Origin: Massilia sp. IC2-477
GTDB lineage: Bacteria; Pseudomonadota; Gammaproteobacteria; Burkholderiales; Burkholderiaceae_D
Reading direction: 5' to 3'
DNA: 64,000 nt
NCBI RefSeq assembly: GCF_020707265.1
Contig: NZ_JAJFEQ010000004.1
Coordinates: 186,001-250,000 of the forward strand
Part shown: piece after piece, positions 26,034 through 34,510 of the stretch
Position numbering within the stretch: position 1 is the stretch's first letter
Layout of the letters: each line of letters starts with the position of its first letter
Program-made: the position numbers and the translations under genes
The notes under the pieces: model-generated
What the model was told of the DNA's origin: nothing
The model's database searches: none
What the model saw: only the letters and a program-made list of their open reading frames with translations

Positions 26034-26396
26034 TCAGCGCTTGTCGTTCTTGTGGCTCTGCGAGCCGGCCTTGGCGTGCTGCTCAGGCGAACCGCCGCGG
26101 GTATTGCCGCCGCTGCTTGCCTGATTACCGCCACCCCCCTGGCCGCCGCCCTGGCCACCGCTCTGCTGGTTGCCGCCACCACCGCCGCCATGGCTCAGCG
26201 AGCCTGCGCGGCGTGCTTCTTCCGAAGTGAACTCGTGCGCATTGCCAGACGCGTGTGCGGCACGACCGCCTTCGGATGCGATTTCACGTTGCCTCTGCGG
26301 GTCCATCGATGCGAAACCGCGGTTGCTGGTGTCGCCGCTCTGCTGGTTGCCGCCCTGCTTGCCGCCTTTGTTGCCGCCTTGGTTATTCGATGCCAT
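26034..26396 (-). CDS. KGG-repeat stress-induced protein (YciG-like)
   Basis: 120 residues, very rich in Gly, Gln, Ser and Asn, hydrophilic and without signal peptide or TM. Two KGG-type motifs: GFASMDPQRQREIASEGGRA (27-46) and HEFTSEEARRAGSLSHGG, followed by glycine-rich low-complexity sequence. Proteins with these motifs (YciG, GsiB-like) are general-stress or stationary-phase proteins of unclear mechanism. RpoS control would be expected but no promoter can be proved. SD-like GGAGGC precedes the ATG. Confidence 0.88.
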   Translation of the reverse strand: MASNNQGGNKGGKQGGNQQSGDTSNRGFASMDPQRQREIASEGGRAAHASGNAHEFTSEEARRAGSLSHGGGGGGNQQSGGQGGGQGGGGNQASSGGNTRGGSPEQHAKAGSQSHKNDKR

Positions 26397-26662
26397 AGTT
26401 GCCTCCGTTCATGTTGAAAGACCAGCCGGAAGTGGCTGAGACGGGTTCATCCTAGCCAAGGCGAACCCATCCGACCACGGAGTTTCGGCACACGTTTTGT
26501 AGGACCAGGCCTTGCCAGACCTTGCGTCTGCTCCGTCAAACTTAGAGAAATTGATTGTTCAATATTTTCTATTTTGACCATGTTTAGAATAGGATGATCG
26601 TGCTATAGCGATTCACGAAACAAGCCTTCCCCTTCCACGTAGTCTTACGCTGACCCGACATT

Positions 26663-28228
26663 GTGAAATTTTCCATCGGCCACCGCCTGTTTTTCTCGGT
26701 CCTGCTCGCCATCCTGGCGGTGGCGGCCAGCGCCGTCTACCTGCTGCGCCAGAACGTGCTGGCGAGCTTCGGCGACTACGCTGTCGGTATCGAGCTCGAC
26801 CGCCTGGACGAATTGTCGGGGGCGCTGGCGGCGCGCTACCAGGTTCAGGGCGGCTGGCAATTCCTGCCGGAGGTTGAGGCGCGGCGCGGCTGGGTCGCCG
26901 GTGAATTGCGGCGCCTGCAGGATGAGCGCCGGCGCCGCCCGGTCGTGGTCCCGGCGCCTCCTCCGGCCCCCGCGCTGCCCGTGGTGTCGGCGGCGCCGCT
27001 GGCGGGCGCACGTATGGGCACAACCGTGGCACCGGCCCCCGCCGCTCCACCGGCCCCGCCGGCGCCACCAGCTCCTCCCGCACCGCCGCTGTCGCCGCCG
27101 CTCCTCGATGCCCCGCGTGCCAACGGCGCTACCTACGATCTGCCCTATCGCATCACCCTGCTCGATGCCGACGGCAACTACCTTGCCGGCCGCGAGCCCG
27201 GTTCGATGCCGCTGGCCACGCGCCCTATCGAGGTCGAGGGCCGCACGGTCGGCCAGCTGGGCGTTGCGCCAAGCCAGCGGCCGAGCGACGCCATGGCCCT
27301 CGCTTTCCTCGAGCAGCTGCGCAGCAGCCTGTGGCTGATCGTGCTGGTGGCGGTGGCCCTGAGCGCGCTTGCCGCGGTGCTGCTGGCGCGTCACTTCCGC
27401 CTGCCGATCCGGCAGCTTGCCGGCGGCGCTGGCGCCCTGGCCGGCGGCCGCTACGACGTGCGCTTGCCCAGCACGCGCAGCGATGAACTGGGCGAGCTGG
27501 CCCGCCACTTCAATGCGCTCGCCGGGCAGCTGCAAGGTGCGGAAAGCGCACGCCGCCAGTGGGTAGCCGACACCTCGCACGAATTGCGCACCCCGCTGGC
27601 CGTGCTGCGCGCCCAGCTCGAAGCGCTGCAGGACGGCGTGCGCAGCGCCACGCCCGAGACCCTGGACGCCATGCTGCGCCAGGTGCTGGCCCTGAACAAG
27701 CTGATCGACGAGCTGTATGCGCTGGCGCGCGCCGACGTTGGGGCGCTCGACTGCAAACCGGTGCCGCTCGACCTGTGGGCGTACGCCGGCAGCCAGGCCC
27801 AGGGTTTCGCCGGGCGCCTGGAGGCGGCCGGGCTGGCGCTGGAGCTGGGCGCGCCGCCACCGGCGCCGATCGTGCTGGCCGACCCCGACCGCCTGCGCCA
27901 GGTGCTCGACAACCTGTTCGAGAACAGCCTGCGCTACACCGCGCCGGGCGGGCGCATCCTGCTCCATGCACGCGCCGACGGCAAGCGGTTGCAACTGATC
28001 ATCGACGACAGCGCGCCCGGCGTGCCGGACGATGCCCTGGCGCGCCTGGCCGAACGCTTCTACCGCGTCGACGCCTCGCGCAGCCGCGCCCACGGCGGGG
28101 CGGGCCTCGGTCTCGCGCTGTGCCGCCGCATCCTCGAAGCGCAGGGCGGCAGCCTCGACTTCGCCCATTCGCCGCTGGGCGGACTGCGCGTGATCGTGTC
28201 CCTGCCGTGTCCGGGAGACGCGGCATGA
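26663..28228 (+). CDS. Sensor histidine kinase with a proline-rich periplasmic insert
   Basis: 521 residues. TM1 about 8-28, periplasmic domain 30-220, TM2 222-243, HAMP about 244-296, HisKA with H306 (DTSHELRTPLAVLR), then N box (DNLFENSLRYT), G1 (IDDSAPGVPDD) and G2 (HGGAGLGLALC). BaeS/CpxA-like layout. The periplasmic domain carries an unusual Pro/Ala tract (93-148, repeated APP units). The GTG at 26663 is the best start. The partner regulator overlaps by 4 bases. The secreted protein encoded just downstream carries the same kind of tract, so it is the first candidate for a ligand or target. Confidence 0.9.
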   Translation: MKFSIGHRLFFSVLLAILAVAASAVYLLRQNVLASFGDYAVGIELDRLDELSGALAARYQVQGGWQFLPEVEARRGWVAGELRRLQDERRRRPVVVPAPPPAPALPVVSAAPLAGARMGTTVAPAPAAPPAPPAPPAPPAPPLSPPLLDAPRANGATYDLPYRITLLDADGNYLAGREPGSMPLATRPIEVEGRTVGQLGVAPSQRPSDAMALAFLEQLRSSLWLIVLVAVALSALAAVLLARHFRLPIRQLAGGAGALAGGRYDVRLPSTRSDELGELARHFNALAGQLQGAESARRQWVADTSHELRTPLAVLRAQLEALQDGVRSATPETLDAMLRQVLALNKLIDELYALARADVGALDCKPVPLDLWAYAGSQAQGFAGRLEAAGLALELGAPPPAPIVLADPDRLRQVLDNLFENSLRYTAPGGRILLHARADGKRLQLIIDDSAPGVPDDALARLAERFYRVDASRSRAHGGAGLGLALCRRILEAQGGSLDFAHSPLGGLRVIVSLPCPGDAA

Positions 28229-28899
28229 GCCAGGCCATCATGATCGTCGAGGACGAACCGGAGCTGGCCGCCCTGGTCGCCGACTACGCGCGCGCGGCCG
28301 GCTATGTGCCCGAGGTCTTCGGCGACGGCGCCGTCGCGCTGGAGGCAATCCGCGCCAGGCCGCCGGCCCTGGTCGTGCTCGACCTGATGCTCCCTGGCCT
28401 GGACGGCCTGTCGCTGTGCCGCGCCCTGCGCGAGGGCGGCAAACCGGGCAGCGAACTGCCGGTGATCATGGTGACGGCGCGGGTCGAGGAAATCGACCGC
28501 CTGCTGGGTCTCGAAGCCGGGGCCGACGACTACCTGTGCAAGCCCTTCAGCCCGCGCGAGCTGATGGCGCGCATCAAGGCCATCCTGCGCCGCGCCGGCG
28601 GCACACCGCCCGCGCGCGTGCTGGCGGTCGACGATGCGGCCCGGCGCGTGCTGGTGCACGGCCAGCCGCTCGACCTGACCCCGAGCGAGTTCGCGATCCT
28701 GGCCACCCTGGCGCGCCGTCCGGGCCAGGTGTTCTCGCGCGCCCAGCTGCTGGACGCCGCGCGCGCCGACAGCCTGGAGGCCACCGACCGCGCCATCGAC
28801 AGCCACATCAAGAACCTGCGGCGCAAGATCGACGCCGCCGCGCCCGGGCTGGAGGCCATCCGCTCCATCTATGGGCTCGGCTACCGCTGCGACCTGTAG
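28225..28899 (+). CDS. OmpR-family response regulator
   Basis: 224 residues. The receiver domain has the acidic pair E9/D10, phospho-acceptor D53 (VLDLMLPGLDG) and the conserved Lys in YLCKPFSP. The C-terminal winged helix ends in AIDSHIKNLRRKI and IYGLGYRCDL. Translationally coupled (ATGA) to the kinase upstream. BaeR-like in arrangement. The spacer to the proline-rich secreted protein gene is 91 bases, so that gene may be read through or have its own regulated promoter. Confidence 0.93.
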   Translation: MSQAIMIVEDEPELAALVADYARAAGYVPEVFGDGAVALEAIRARPPALVVLDLMLPGLDGLSLCRALREGGKPGSELPVIMVTARVEEIDRLLGLEAGADDYLCKPFSPRELMARIKAILRRAGGTPPARVLAVDDAARRVLVHGQPLDLTPSEFAILATLARRPGQVFSRAQLLDAARADSLEATDRAIDSHIKNLRRKIDAAAPGLEAIRSIYGLGYRCDL

Positions 28900-28990
28900 C
28901 CGGCCGGCTCCATCTTTTCTCCACATTCGGCGTGCAGGATGTTGTTCATGGCCCGCCGCACCGGTGCGGGCCGCAGCCAGGGAGACCACC

Positions 28991-29401
28991 ATGAAGAACA
29001 AGACCATTGCCATCATCGCCCTGCTGGGCTGCGTTGTCGCCTCGAGCGCCGTGCAGGCCGGCGTGCACGTCCACTACAAGTGCGAATCGACCGTGAAGGG
29101 CAAATGCCCGCCGCCCCCCGCTCCGCCTGCACCGCCGGCCCCACCCGCTCCTCCGGTGCCACATGCGCTGCCAGACGGCTCGCTGGCACCGCCAGCCCCT
29201 CCAGTCCCGCCGGTGCCGCCGGAGCCACCAGCGGTCGAGCTTCCGGAAGTGCCCGCCGCCGCCCACGCGGCCTGCGCCGGCAAGGCCGAAGGCGCCCGCG
29301 TCACCCACGTGCTGCGCAAGGGAGAGACCATGAGCGGGGTATGCGAACGCGAAGGCGGCAAGAACGTGTTCCAGCTGCGCGAATACCGCGTCCACGACTG
29401 A
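28991..29401 (+). CDS. Small secreted protein with a proline-rich tract
   Basis: 136 residues. Signal peptide with cleavage near VQA-GVHVHY (residue 23). The mature part has C31 and C39, a Pro/Ala tract (40-80, APP units plus VPP), and a C-terminal domain with C95 and C118 (ACAGKAEGARVTHVLRKGE and SGVCEREGGK, ending FQLREYRVHD). Four cysteines suggest two disulfides. I recognise no named family. SD GGGAGA precedes the ATG. It lies just downstream of the kinase/regulator pair whose sensor has a similar proline tract. Confidence 0.8.
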   Translation: MKNKTIAIIALLGCVVASSAVQAGVHVHYKCESTVKGKCPPPPAPPAPPAPPAPPVPHALPDGSLAPPAPPVPPVPPEPPAVELPEVPAAAHAACAGKAEGARVTHVLRKGETMSGVCEREGGKNVFQLREYRVHD

Positions 29402-29429
29402 CAACACGCAGGACGGCTCGACTTGGCGG

Positions 29430-29451
29430 TCTAGATCATTTATTCTAGATC
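29430..29451. promoter_or_regulatory. Putative BlaI-type operator (TCTAGATC repeated)
   Basis: TCTAGATC occurs twice, 14 bases apart (29430-29437 and 29444-29451), ending one base before the ATG of the BlaI-like repressor. Because TCTAGA is self-complementary this is also a dyad. Its position fits autoregulation; the sequence differs from the classical TACA/TGTA BlaI site. Confidence 0.55.
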
Positions 29452-29452
29452 C

Positions 29453-29845
29453 ATGACGACTCCCGACGTTCCCGCCAAGCCGACCCCGTCCGAACTGGAA
29501 ATGCTGCGCCTGCTGTGGCAACTCGGCCCTGCTACCGCGCGCCAGGTGCACGAGGCGGCGGTCGACACGCGGCCCGACATGGCCTATGCCAACGTGCTGC
29601 GCCTGCTGCAGGTGATGCATGCCAAAGGCCTGCTCACCCGCGACGAAAGCACCCGCGCCCACGTGTATGCGCCAGCCCAGCCGCAGGACAGCCACCAGTC
29701 CAGTCTGATCAAGGACCTCATCCACAAGGCCTTTTCCGGTTCCGGCAAGGAGCTGGTGCTGGCCGCCCTGCGCGGCCATGTCAGCAAGAAGGATCGCGAG
29801 GAAATCCAGCGGATCCTGAATGGCGACGGCGAGCGCGGCGACTAG
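29453..29845 (+). CDS. BlaI/MecI/CopY-family transcriptional repressor
   Basis: 130 residues. N-terminal winged helix (TPSELEMLRLLWQLGPATARQVHEAA, then MAYANVLRLLQVMHAKGLLTRD) and a C-terminal dimerisation part (SSLIKDLIHKAFSGSGKELVLAALR). In the classical system repression is relieved by proteolysis through the BlaR1/MecR1 sensor protease, and no such gene is adjacent. The gene is followed one base later by the small cysteine protein. The wing recognition sequence and the TCTAGATC repeats suggest self-control. Confidence 0.9.
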   Translation: MTTPDVPAKPTPSELEMLRLLWQLGPATARQVHEAAVDTRPDMAYANVLRLLQVMHAKGLLTRDESTRAHVYAPAQPQDSHQSSLIKDLIHKAFSGSGKELVLAALRGHVSKKDREEIQRILNGDGERGD

Positions 29846-29846
29846 G

Positions 29847-30029
29847 ATGGCCCGCCCACGCCCCGTCCCGCCCGTGCAGCCCGAACTCGAGGACTGCTGC
29901 CGCAGCGGCTGTGTGCCCTGCGTGTTCGACCTCTACGAGGAAGCGCTGGCGCGCTACGAACAGGCGCTGGCCGCCTGGGAAGCCGAGCAGGCCGCCCAGG
30001 CCGGACCGCATACGCTGGATCCGCACTAG
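29847..30029 (+). CDS. Oxidoreductase-like domain small protein
   Basis: 60 residues. The cysteine motif CCRSGCVPCVFDLYEEAL (C17, C18, C22, C25) is the hallmark of the oxidoreductase-like N-terminal family (PF09791 type), short cysteine proteins of unknown biochemical role that may bind metal. No signal peptide. The start lies 1 base after the BlaI-like stop, so the two are surely cotranscribed. The end overlaps the convergent protease gene by 4 bases. Confidence 0.85.
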   Translation: MARPRPVPPVQPELEDCCRSGCVPCVFDLYEEALARYEQALAAWEAEQAAQAGPHTLDPH

Positions 30030-31651
30030 AGCGGCCCGAAACCTTCGGCAATCGCCTTGAAGGTAATCCCCTCGTTCGCCTGGTAGTTGCCTGTCTCGGG
30101 ATGGAAACAGGGCATCACATCCGAGCCACCATGGTGCAGCGCGATCACCCGCCAGTTTTCATTGAACACCGGACTGCCCGAGCTGCCCGGCTCGGTCGGC
30201 GTGCGGTAATGCAGCAGCCGGCGCACCTCGTCGTAGGCCAGCAAGGTGCTGTCGTGTAGTGCGATCTGCAGGGCGGCGCCGCTGGGATGGCCGACCACGT
30301 AGGCCTTCGAGCGGCCGTTGATCAAGGGCAGTGCGGTGGCGACGCCCAGCCCCTTGGCCTCGACAGGCAGCCCTTCCAGCTCGGCGATCGTGACGTCCAG
30401 GTTCTCGCTGAGCGGCCCCGGCATCCCGAGCTCCCCCGGCGGGGAGGTGTAGATTACCCGCTTGATGGGGTAATACACCAGTTTTCCGTCTCCATCGCGC
30501 GGCCCGAGTTCAAAGGACACCAGCGCGTCATCGCGGGGGAGCGCGCCACTCACCTCCTCGCTCAGCACGTGGGCGTTGGTAACGAACAGCACCGAGGGCT
30601 CGCCGGGAGGCGGCGCTGAACGCTGCACCAGGAAACCCGTGCCCATGCGTGCGCCGGTCGTCCTGGACGAAATGCAGCCGACTGACTTGCAGGCCTTCAG
30701 CAGGGTATGGATCGTGTCGACCGAGAAGGCGCCTTGCTGCGAAAACACCCGCTCCAGCTGCTGCGACTTGCGGATATCCTCGGCATCAAGCGCGGTGACC
30801 GACAGCGTCGAGAATTTCTGCACGAGCTGGCGGGCCAGGATACGCGCCAGGCGGTCCTGGCATCGCTCGGCATCGTCGAATGGCCGCGCACCCCAGATCT
30901 CGCGCAACTGGCGCTCGTAGCTTTCGAGCGCGAAGGGCGTGCACCCAGGCGCATGCATGAATCGGTACAGCCAGAACTCGGCTTCGTCGCAACGGTTCGC
31001 CGCCAGGGACAGCTCGGACATGATCGCCAGGTTCCAGAAGCACTGCGATGCGACCGGCCGTACCTGCGATTCCAGCTCCTCCACCAGCTCCTTCAGGTCA
31101 ACGGTGCGGAATGCCAGGCGTTCGGCCTCGGCCCGCGCCAGCAGGGCCACAGCATTCACACCGAGCCAGGCACGCCTCCCTTTGTCCTCGCAATAGCCGT
31201 CGTAGTAGGACCAGAATGCGGTCTCGAGGGCCTTGTGCTGGCGGGACGCGACGAAGCGCTGCTTGGCGACCCGTCCCTGCAGGCCCCTGGCTTCGCTTAA
31301 TTCCAGGCCTTCGACCGGCGCCTGCTCGCTGGGCGTGAGCTCGTCAACCAGCTCACGCAGCAAGGCGTCCGCTGCGTCGAGCATGCCCAGGTTGATCTGG
31401 GCTTGCGCCAGGTGGCGCCGCACGGTCGGGTCGGTGTTGCCGAGCGCGGTCCAGCCGCTGGCCAGGTTCCGGCACGCTTCGTAGTTGCGGTACTTGTTCA
31501 GGGTGCCGCAGGCAGTAGCGACCTGTTCCGCAGTCAGGCCCGGTGCGGTCCTGGCGCGTTCCACCAGGACGGAGACGGCTTCGGCGACTTTCCAGGGCTC
31601 GGCACAGATGGACTCGCCCCGCAGGATGGCATCCGCGAGCGTGGACATCAT
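30026..31651 (-). CDS. TPR-S/DUF4071-like plus trypsin-like serine protease (putative conflict-system effector)
   Basis: 541 residues, no signal peptide. The N-terminal 310 residues are helical TPR-like; the segment EARGLQGRVAKQRFVAS (120-136) followed by WLGVNAVALL (162-171) resembles the TPR-S/DUF4071 (MAP3K TRAFs-binding-like) domain known from bacterial conflict and apoptosis-like proteins. Residues 320-540 are a trypsin-like domain with a full triad: H361 (VTNAHV), D419 (ENLDVTIAEL), S491 (GSSGSP). It overlaps the alpha/beta-hydrolase gene by 4 bases (ATGA). A cytoplasmic protease activated by a sensing domain is the most economical reading; the trigger and substrate are unknown. Confidence 0.8.
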   Translation of the reverse strand: MMSTLADAILRGESICAEPWKVAEAVSVLVERARTAPGLTAEQVATACGTLNKYRNYEACRNLASGWTALGNTDPTVRRHLAQAQINLGMLDAADALLRELVDELTPSEQAPVEGLELSEARGLQGRVAKQRFVASRQHKALETAFWSYYDGYCEDKGRRAWLGVNAVALLARAEAERLAFRTVDLKELVEELESQVRPVASQCFWNLAIMSELSLAANRCDEAEFWLYRFMHAPGCTPFALESYERQLREIWGARPFDDAERCQDRLARILARQLVQKFSTLSVTALDAEDIRKSQQLERVFSQQGAFSVDTIHTLLKACKSVGCISSRTTGARMGTGFLVQRSAPPPGEPSVLFVTNAHVLSEEVSGALPRDDALVSFELGPRDGDGKLVYYPIKRVIYTSPPGELGMPGPLSENLDVTIAELEGLPVEAKGLGVATALPLINGRSKAYVVGHPSGAALQIALHDSTLLAYDEVRRLLHYRTPTEPGSSGSPVFNENWRVIALHHGGSDVMPCFHPETGNYQANEGITFKAIAEGFGPL

Positions 31652-32658
31652 TGCACACCCGGTGCGCGATCGAGGGCGGCGGTCAGCTCGGCGCGGAATT
31701 TCACACCGGCCAGGTAATGGGTGATCGTATGCCGCCAGCTGCCCCAGTTCGATTCACGGATGTCTTTCACCGACCTGTCCTTGAAGGGCCGGTAATCGTT
31801 GGCGAAACGCGGATCGGGACCGCAGATGGGATCGAGGGGATCATAGATATTCACCCAATGGTCCACACGCTCGGGAAAATCGGGGCCGCCGCGTTCCGGC
31901 GCCAGTTCCGCCTGGACTTCCCTCACGCCGAGCGGCGAACCGAGCGTGATCAGGGTACTGACCCGTGGACAGGTCTTGACGTTGCGCAGCAGGTCATAGG
32001 CCACCATCGTGCCCATGCTGTGCGAGACGATCACGACTTTATCCGCGATGGCTAGGGCGTGATTGACGTCATCGAGCAGGCGCTGGCGCAATGCTTCCCG
32101 CACCATGAAGCGTGCGCCATCCGGACGAACGTATTCTTTATTGAAGAGGAAATAGTAGGCCTCCATCGCCGCCTTCTTGATGATCGCCTCACGGATGCGG
32201 CGAGGAACGAAGCCGGCCACCTCGTAACCGGTCGGAAGCGCCGCCTCGTCGGGCACCTTATCGTCTTCCAATGCAAGATTGGCCGCCAGCTTGGATTCCA
32301 GCATCTCCAGGAAATAGGCCTCGCGCGGGGTAACGGGAATCGGCGGCTCGCGACCGGACTCGACCTCGGTCAAGCCCTGCGAATTCAGTTCCAGGCCGGC
32401 CTGCTTCACCGGATTCTGCTCGAAGTAGGACTGCAGATCTTTCTCGTAGTCTAGGCCGTAGAAGACGTCCGCGTAGTAGGACATGATCGTGGGAGCGTCT
32501 TCCGTATCCAGGTTCATGCCCTTGTTCGATTCGCCGAAGACGTTGGGCATGGGGTTGTCCCGGAGCAGGGCCCAGTGCCAGATCTTGAGAAGTTCATCCT
32601 TCTCCGGCTTCTTGGCCAAACCATGGATGAACACGACTGCAGCGCGACTCTTGGCCAT
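31648..32658 (-). CDS. Alpha/beta-hydrolase (lipase/esterase-like), partner of the TPR-protease
   Basis: 336 residues. The fold starts with VVFIHGLAKK (oxyanion region), and the nucleophile elbow is VSHSMGTM (S214). The acid is probably D273 or D276 (NIYDPLDPICG) and the histidine H310 or H314 (SWRHTITHY). A 110-residue helical insert sits between strand 1 and the elbow. There is no signal peptide, so it acts in the cytoplasm. ATG at 32658 after GGGGGA; a GTG one codon earlier is possible. The downstream protease gene overlaps by 4 bases, so the two form one unit. Substrate unknown; phospholipid or a protein ester are possibilities. Confidence 0.78.
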   Translation of the reverse strand: MAKSRAAVVFIHGLAKKPEKDELLKIWHWALLRDNPMPNVFGESNKGMNLDTEDAPTIMSYYADVFYGLDYEKDLQSYFEQNPVKQAGLELNSQGLTEVESGREPPIPVTPREAYFLEMLESKLAANLALEDDKVPDEAALPTGYEVAGFVPRRIREAIIKKAAMEAYYFLFNKEYVRPDGARFMVREALRQRLLDDVNHALAIADKVVIVSHSMGTMVAYDLLRNVKTCPRVSTLITLGSPLGVREVQAELAPERGGPDFPERVDHWVNIYDPLDPICGPDPRFANDYRPFKDRSVKDIRESNWGSWRHTITHYLAGVKFRAELTAALDRAPGVQ

Positions 32659-32955
32659 CACATCCCCCTGTTGGCATATGAATATTTACACGCTTTCGAT
32701 AGCATTATTGCAGCAACGCAGCCCGACAAAAAGTTATTCTTTCTACCACTTCGGAGAGAGCCGGAGGCACGATGGGGCGGGCATCCTGGCGCAAGGAATG
32801 GCAGAGATACGCCGGGTTTGACACCGGTGTTGTTGGTAGAGTTCGAATCCGATGAGGTGTCTGAACCGCCTCCCACCACCCCTACCGCACGCTTGAGTCC
32901 AGAACATTAGCATTTTGATTACAATGGGACTCATCGGTATCAGTACGGAGGGGAT
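32659..32955. other. AT-richer divergent promoter region of the protease/hydrolase operon and the DUF421 gene
   Basis: Stretches such as GAATATTTACACG and AAAAAGTTATTC contrast with the GC-rich surroundings. No open frame with convincing codon use, repeat or RNA gene was seen. It must contain the promoters of both divergent units. Confidence 0.5.
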
Positions 32956-33420
32956 ATGTTTGACATGGATCTTCCCTGGTGGGAATTCATCGTACGCGGG
33001 CTAGCCGTGTACCTGCTCCTGCTGGTCATGGTGCGCCTGTCCGGGCGCCGCACCGTGGGCCAGTTCACGCCTTTCGACCTGCTGGTCGTCATGCTGCTGT
33101 CGGAAGCGGTGTCGAATTCGCTCAACGGCGGCGACGATTCGCTGGTCGGCGGCCTGATCGCCGCGGCAACGCTGGTGGCCATCAATTCCCTCGTCGCCCT
33201 GCTCACCTCGCGCAACGCCAGCATCGAAAAACTGGTCGACGGCAGCGCCGTGCTGATCGGCCGCGACGGCGTCTTCTTCGACAAGGTGGTCCGCAACTGC
33301 CGTCTGTCGGAATCGGACATCGAGGAAGCCCTGCGCGAACACGACTGCCCGCGCCCGGAAATGAAATGCGCCTTCCTGGAAGCGGACGGCGAGATCACCA
33401 TCCTGCGCAATCCCCACTAG
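32956..33420 (+). CDS. DUF421 (YetF-like) membrane protein
   Basis: 154 residues. Three transmembrane helices in the first 85 residues (including YLLLLVMVRLSGRRTVGQFTP, whose R-L-S-G-R-R-T is typical) and a cytoplasmic YetF-type C-terminal domain (VLIGRDGVFFDKVVRN, LRLSESDIEEALRE). Proteins of this family are inner-membrane proteins linked to sporulation or stress in Bacillus; their activity is not known. Stands alone. Confidence 0.9.
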   Translation: MFDMDLPWWEFIVRGLAVYLLLLVMVRLSGRRTVGQFTPFDLLVVMLLSEAVSNSLNGGDDSLVGGLIAAATLVAINSLVALLTSRNASIEKLVDGSAVLIGRDGVFFDKVVRNCRLSESDIEEALREHDCPRPEMKCAFLEADGEITILRNPH

Positions 33421-33427
33421 GCGCGCC

Positions 33428-34510
33428 TCAAGCCAGCAGCGCCGCCGATTTCACCTGCACCCAGGCCGGGCTGCCCGCCGCCAGGCCGAGCTCGAACAGC
33501 GCCCGGCGCGTGACGCGGGCCAGCAGCGCGGTCTGCCCGCAGCGCACGCGCACCAGGACCTGCGATGGATGGCTGTCCGGCGCGATCGATTCGACGACAC
33601 AGGGGAAGTGGTTCTGGATGCTGGTGTCCCGCGGCTCGCGCGTGGCCAGGCTGACGTCGCGCGCCATGATCCGCAAGCGCACCTGCTGCCCGAGCGGGAT
33701 GCCGCCGTCGCGCAGCCAGAACGATCCACGGTCGACATCGATGCGCGCCAGCTGCCACTGCGCACTGCGTTCGGCGACCACGCCGTGCACCAGCGCGCCC
33801 GCCTCCTCTCCCTCGAGCACGGGGACATCGATGGCAGACAGCACGTCTTCCACCGGACCGTCGGCCTTGACCCGGCCACCTTCCAGCACCACCAGGTAAT
33901 CGGCCAGGCGCGCCAGCTCGTCGACCGAGTGGGTCACGTACAGCATCGGGATCTTCAGCTCCGCATGCATCTTCTCGAGCCAGGGCAGGATCTCGTGGCG
34001 GCGCGCGGCGTCCAGGGAGGCCAGCGGTTCGTCCAGCAGCAGCAGGCGCGGCGTGGCGGCCAGGGCGCGCGCGATCGCCACCCGCTGGCGCTCCCCGCCG
34101 GAGAGCTGGCCCACGCGGCGCCGCAGCAGGTGCCCGATCCCGAGCAGCTCGACGGCTTCCCCGAGTGCCGCAGCGGCGCCCGGCGCGCGGCTGCGCTTGC
34201 GGCCGTAGTCGAGGTTGCCCTGCACGTCGAGGTGGTCGAACAGGCTCGCTTCCTGGAACACGTAGCCGAGCGCACGCCGGTGGGTCGGCAGGAACACGCC
34301 GGCATCGTCGTCCTGCCAGGTCTCCCCGCCCACCACGATGCGCGCGCGCCCGCTCGCCTCCAGCCCGGCGACGCCGCGCAGCACGCTGGTCTTGCCGGAA
34401 CCGGAACGGCCGAACAGCACGGTGATGCCGCTGCCAGGCAGGCGCAGGTCGACGTCGAGCCTGAAGTCGGCGCGCGGCAGCGCCAGCCGGACCTGGAAAT
34501 CCCGGCTCAC
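33428..34510 (-). CDS. modC: Molybdate ABC transporter ATP-binding protein
   Basis: 360 residues. Walker A GRSGSGKT (34-41), signature LSGGERQR, Walker [14 protein letters not shown]-loop YVTHSVDE, then a C-terminal TOBE/Mop domain (about 290-358) that binds molybdate and regulates the pump. I chose the GTG at 34510 because it overlaps the modB stop (GTGA) and begins right at the domain; longer frames add Gly/Ala-rich residues without similarity. Last gene of modABC. Confidence 0.94.
   Translation of the reverse strand: MSRDFQVRLALPRADFRLDVDLRLPGSGITVLFGRSGSGKTSVLRGVAGLEASGRARIVVGGETWQDDDAGVFLPTHRRALGYVFQEASLFDHLDVQGNLDYGRKRSRAPGAAAALGEAVELLGIGHLLRRRVGQLSGGERQRVAIARALAATPRLLLLDEPLASLDAARRHEILPWLEKMHAELKIPMLYVTHSVDELARLADYLVVLEGGRVKADGPVEDVLSAIDVPVLEGEEAGALVHGVVAERSAQWQLARIDVDRGSFWLRDGGIPLGQQVRLRIMARDVSLATREPRDTSIQNHFPCVVESIAPDSHPSQVLVRVRCGQTALLARVTRRALFELGLAAGSPAWVQVKSAALLA

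Noticed and set aside
26034..26396. The Gly/Gln-rich KGG protein as a chance low-complexity frame
   Set aside because: Two well-formed KGG-type motifs and an SD support a real gene of a known stress family.
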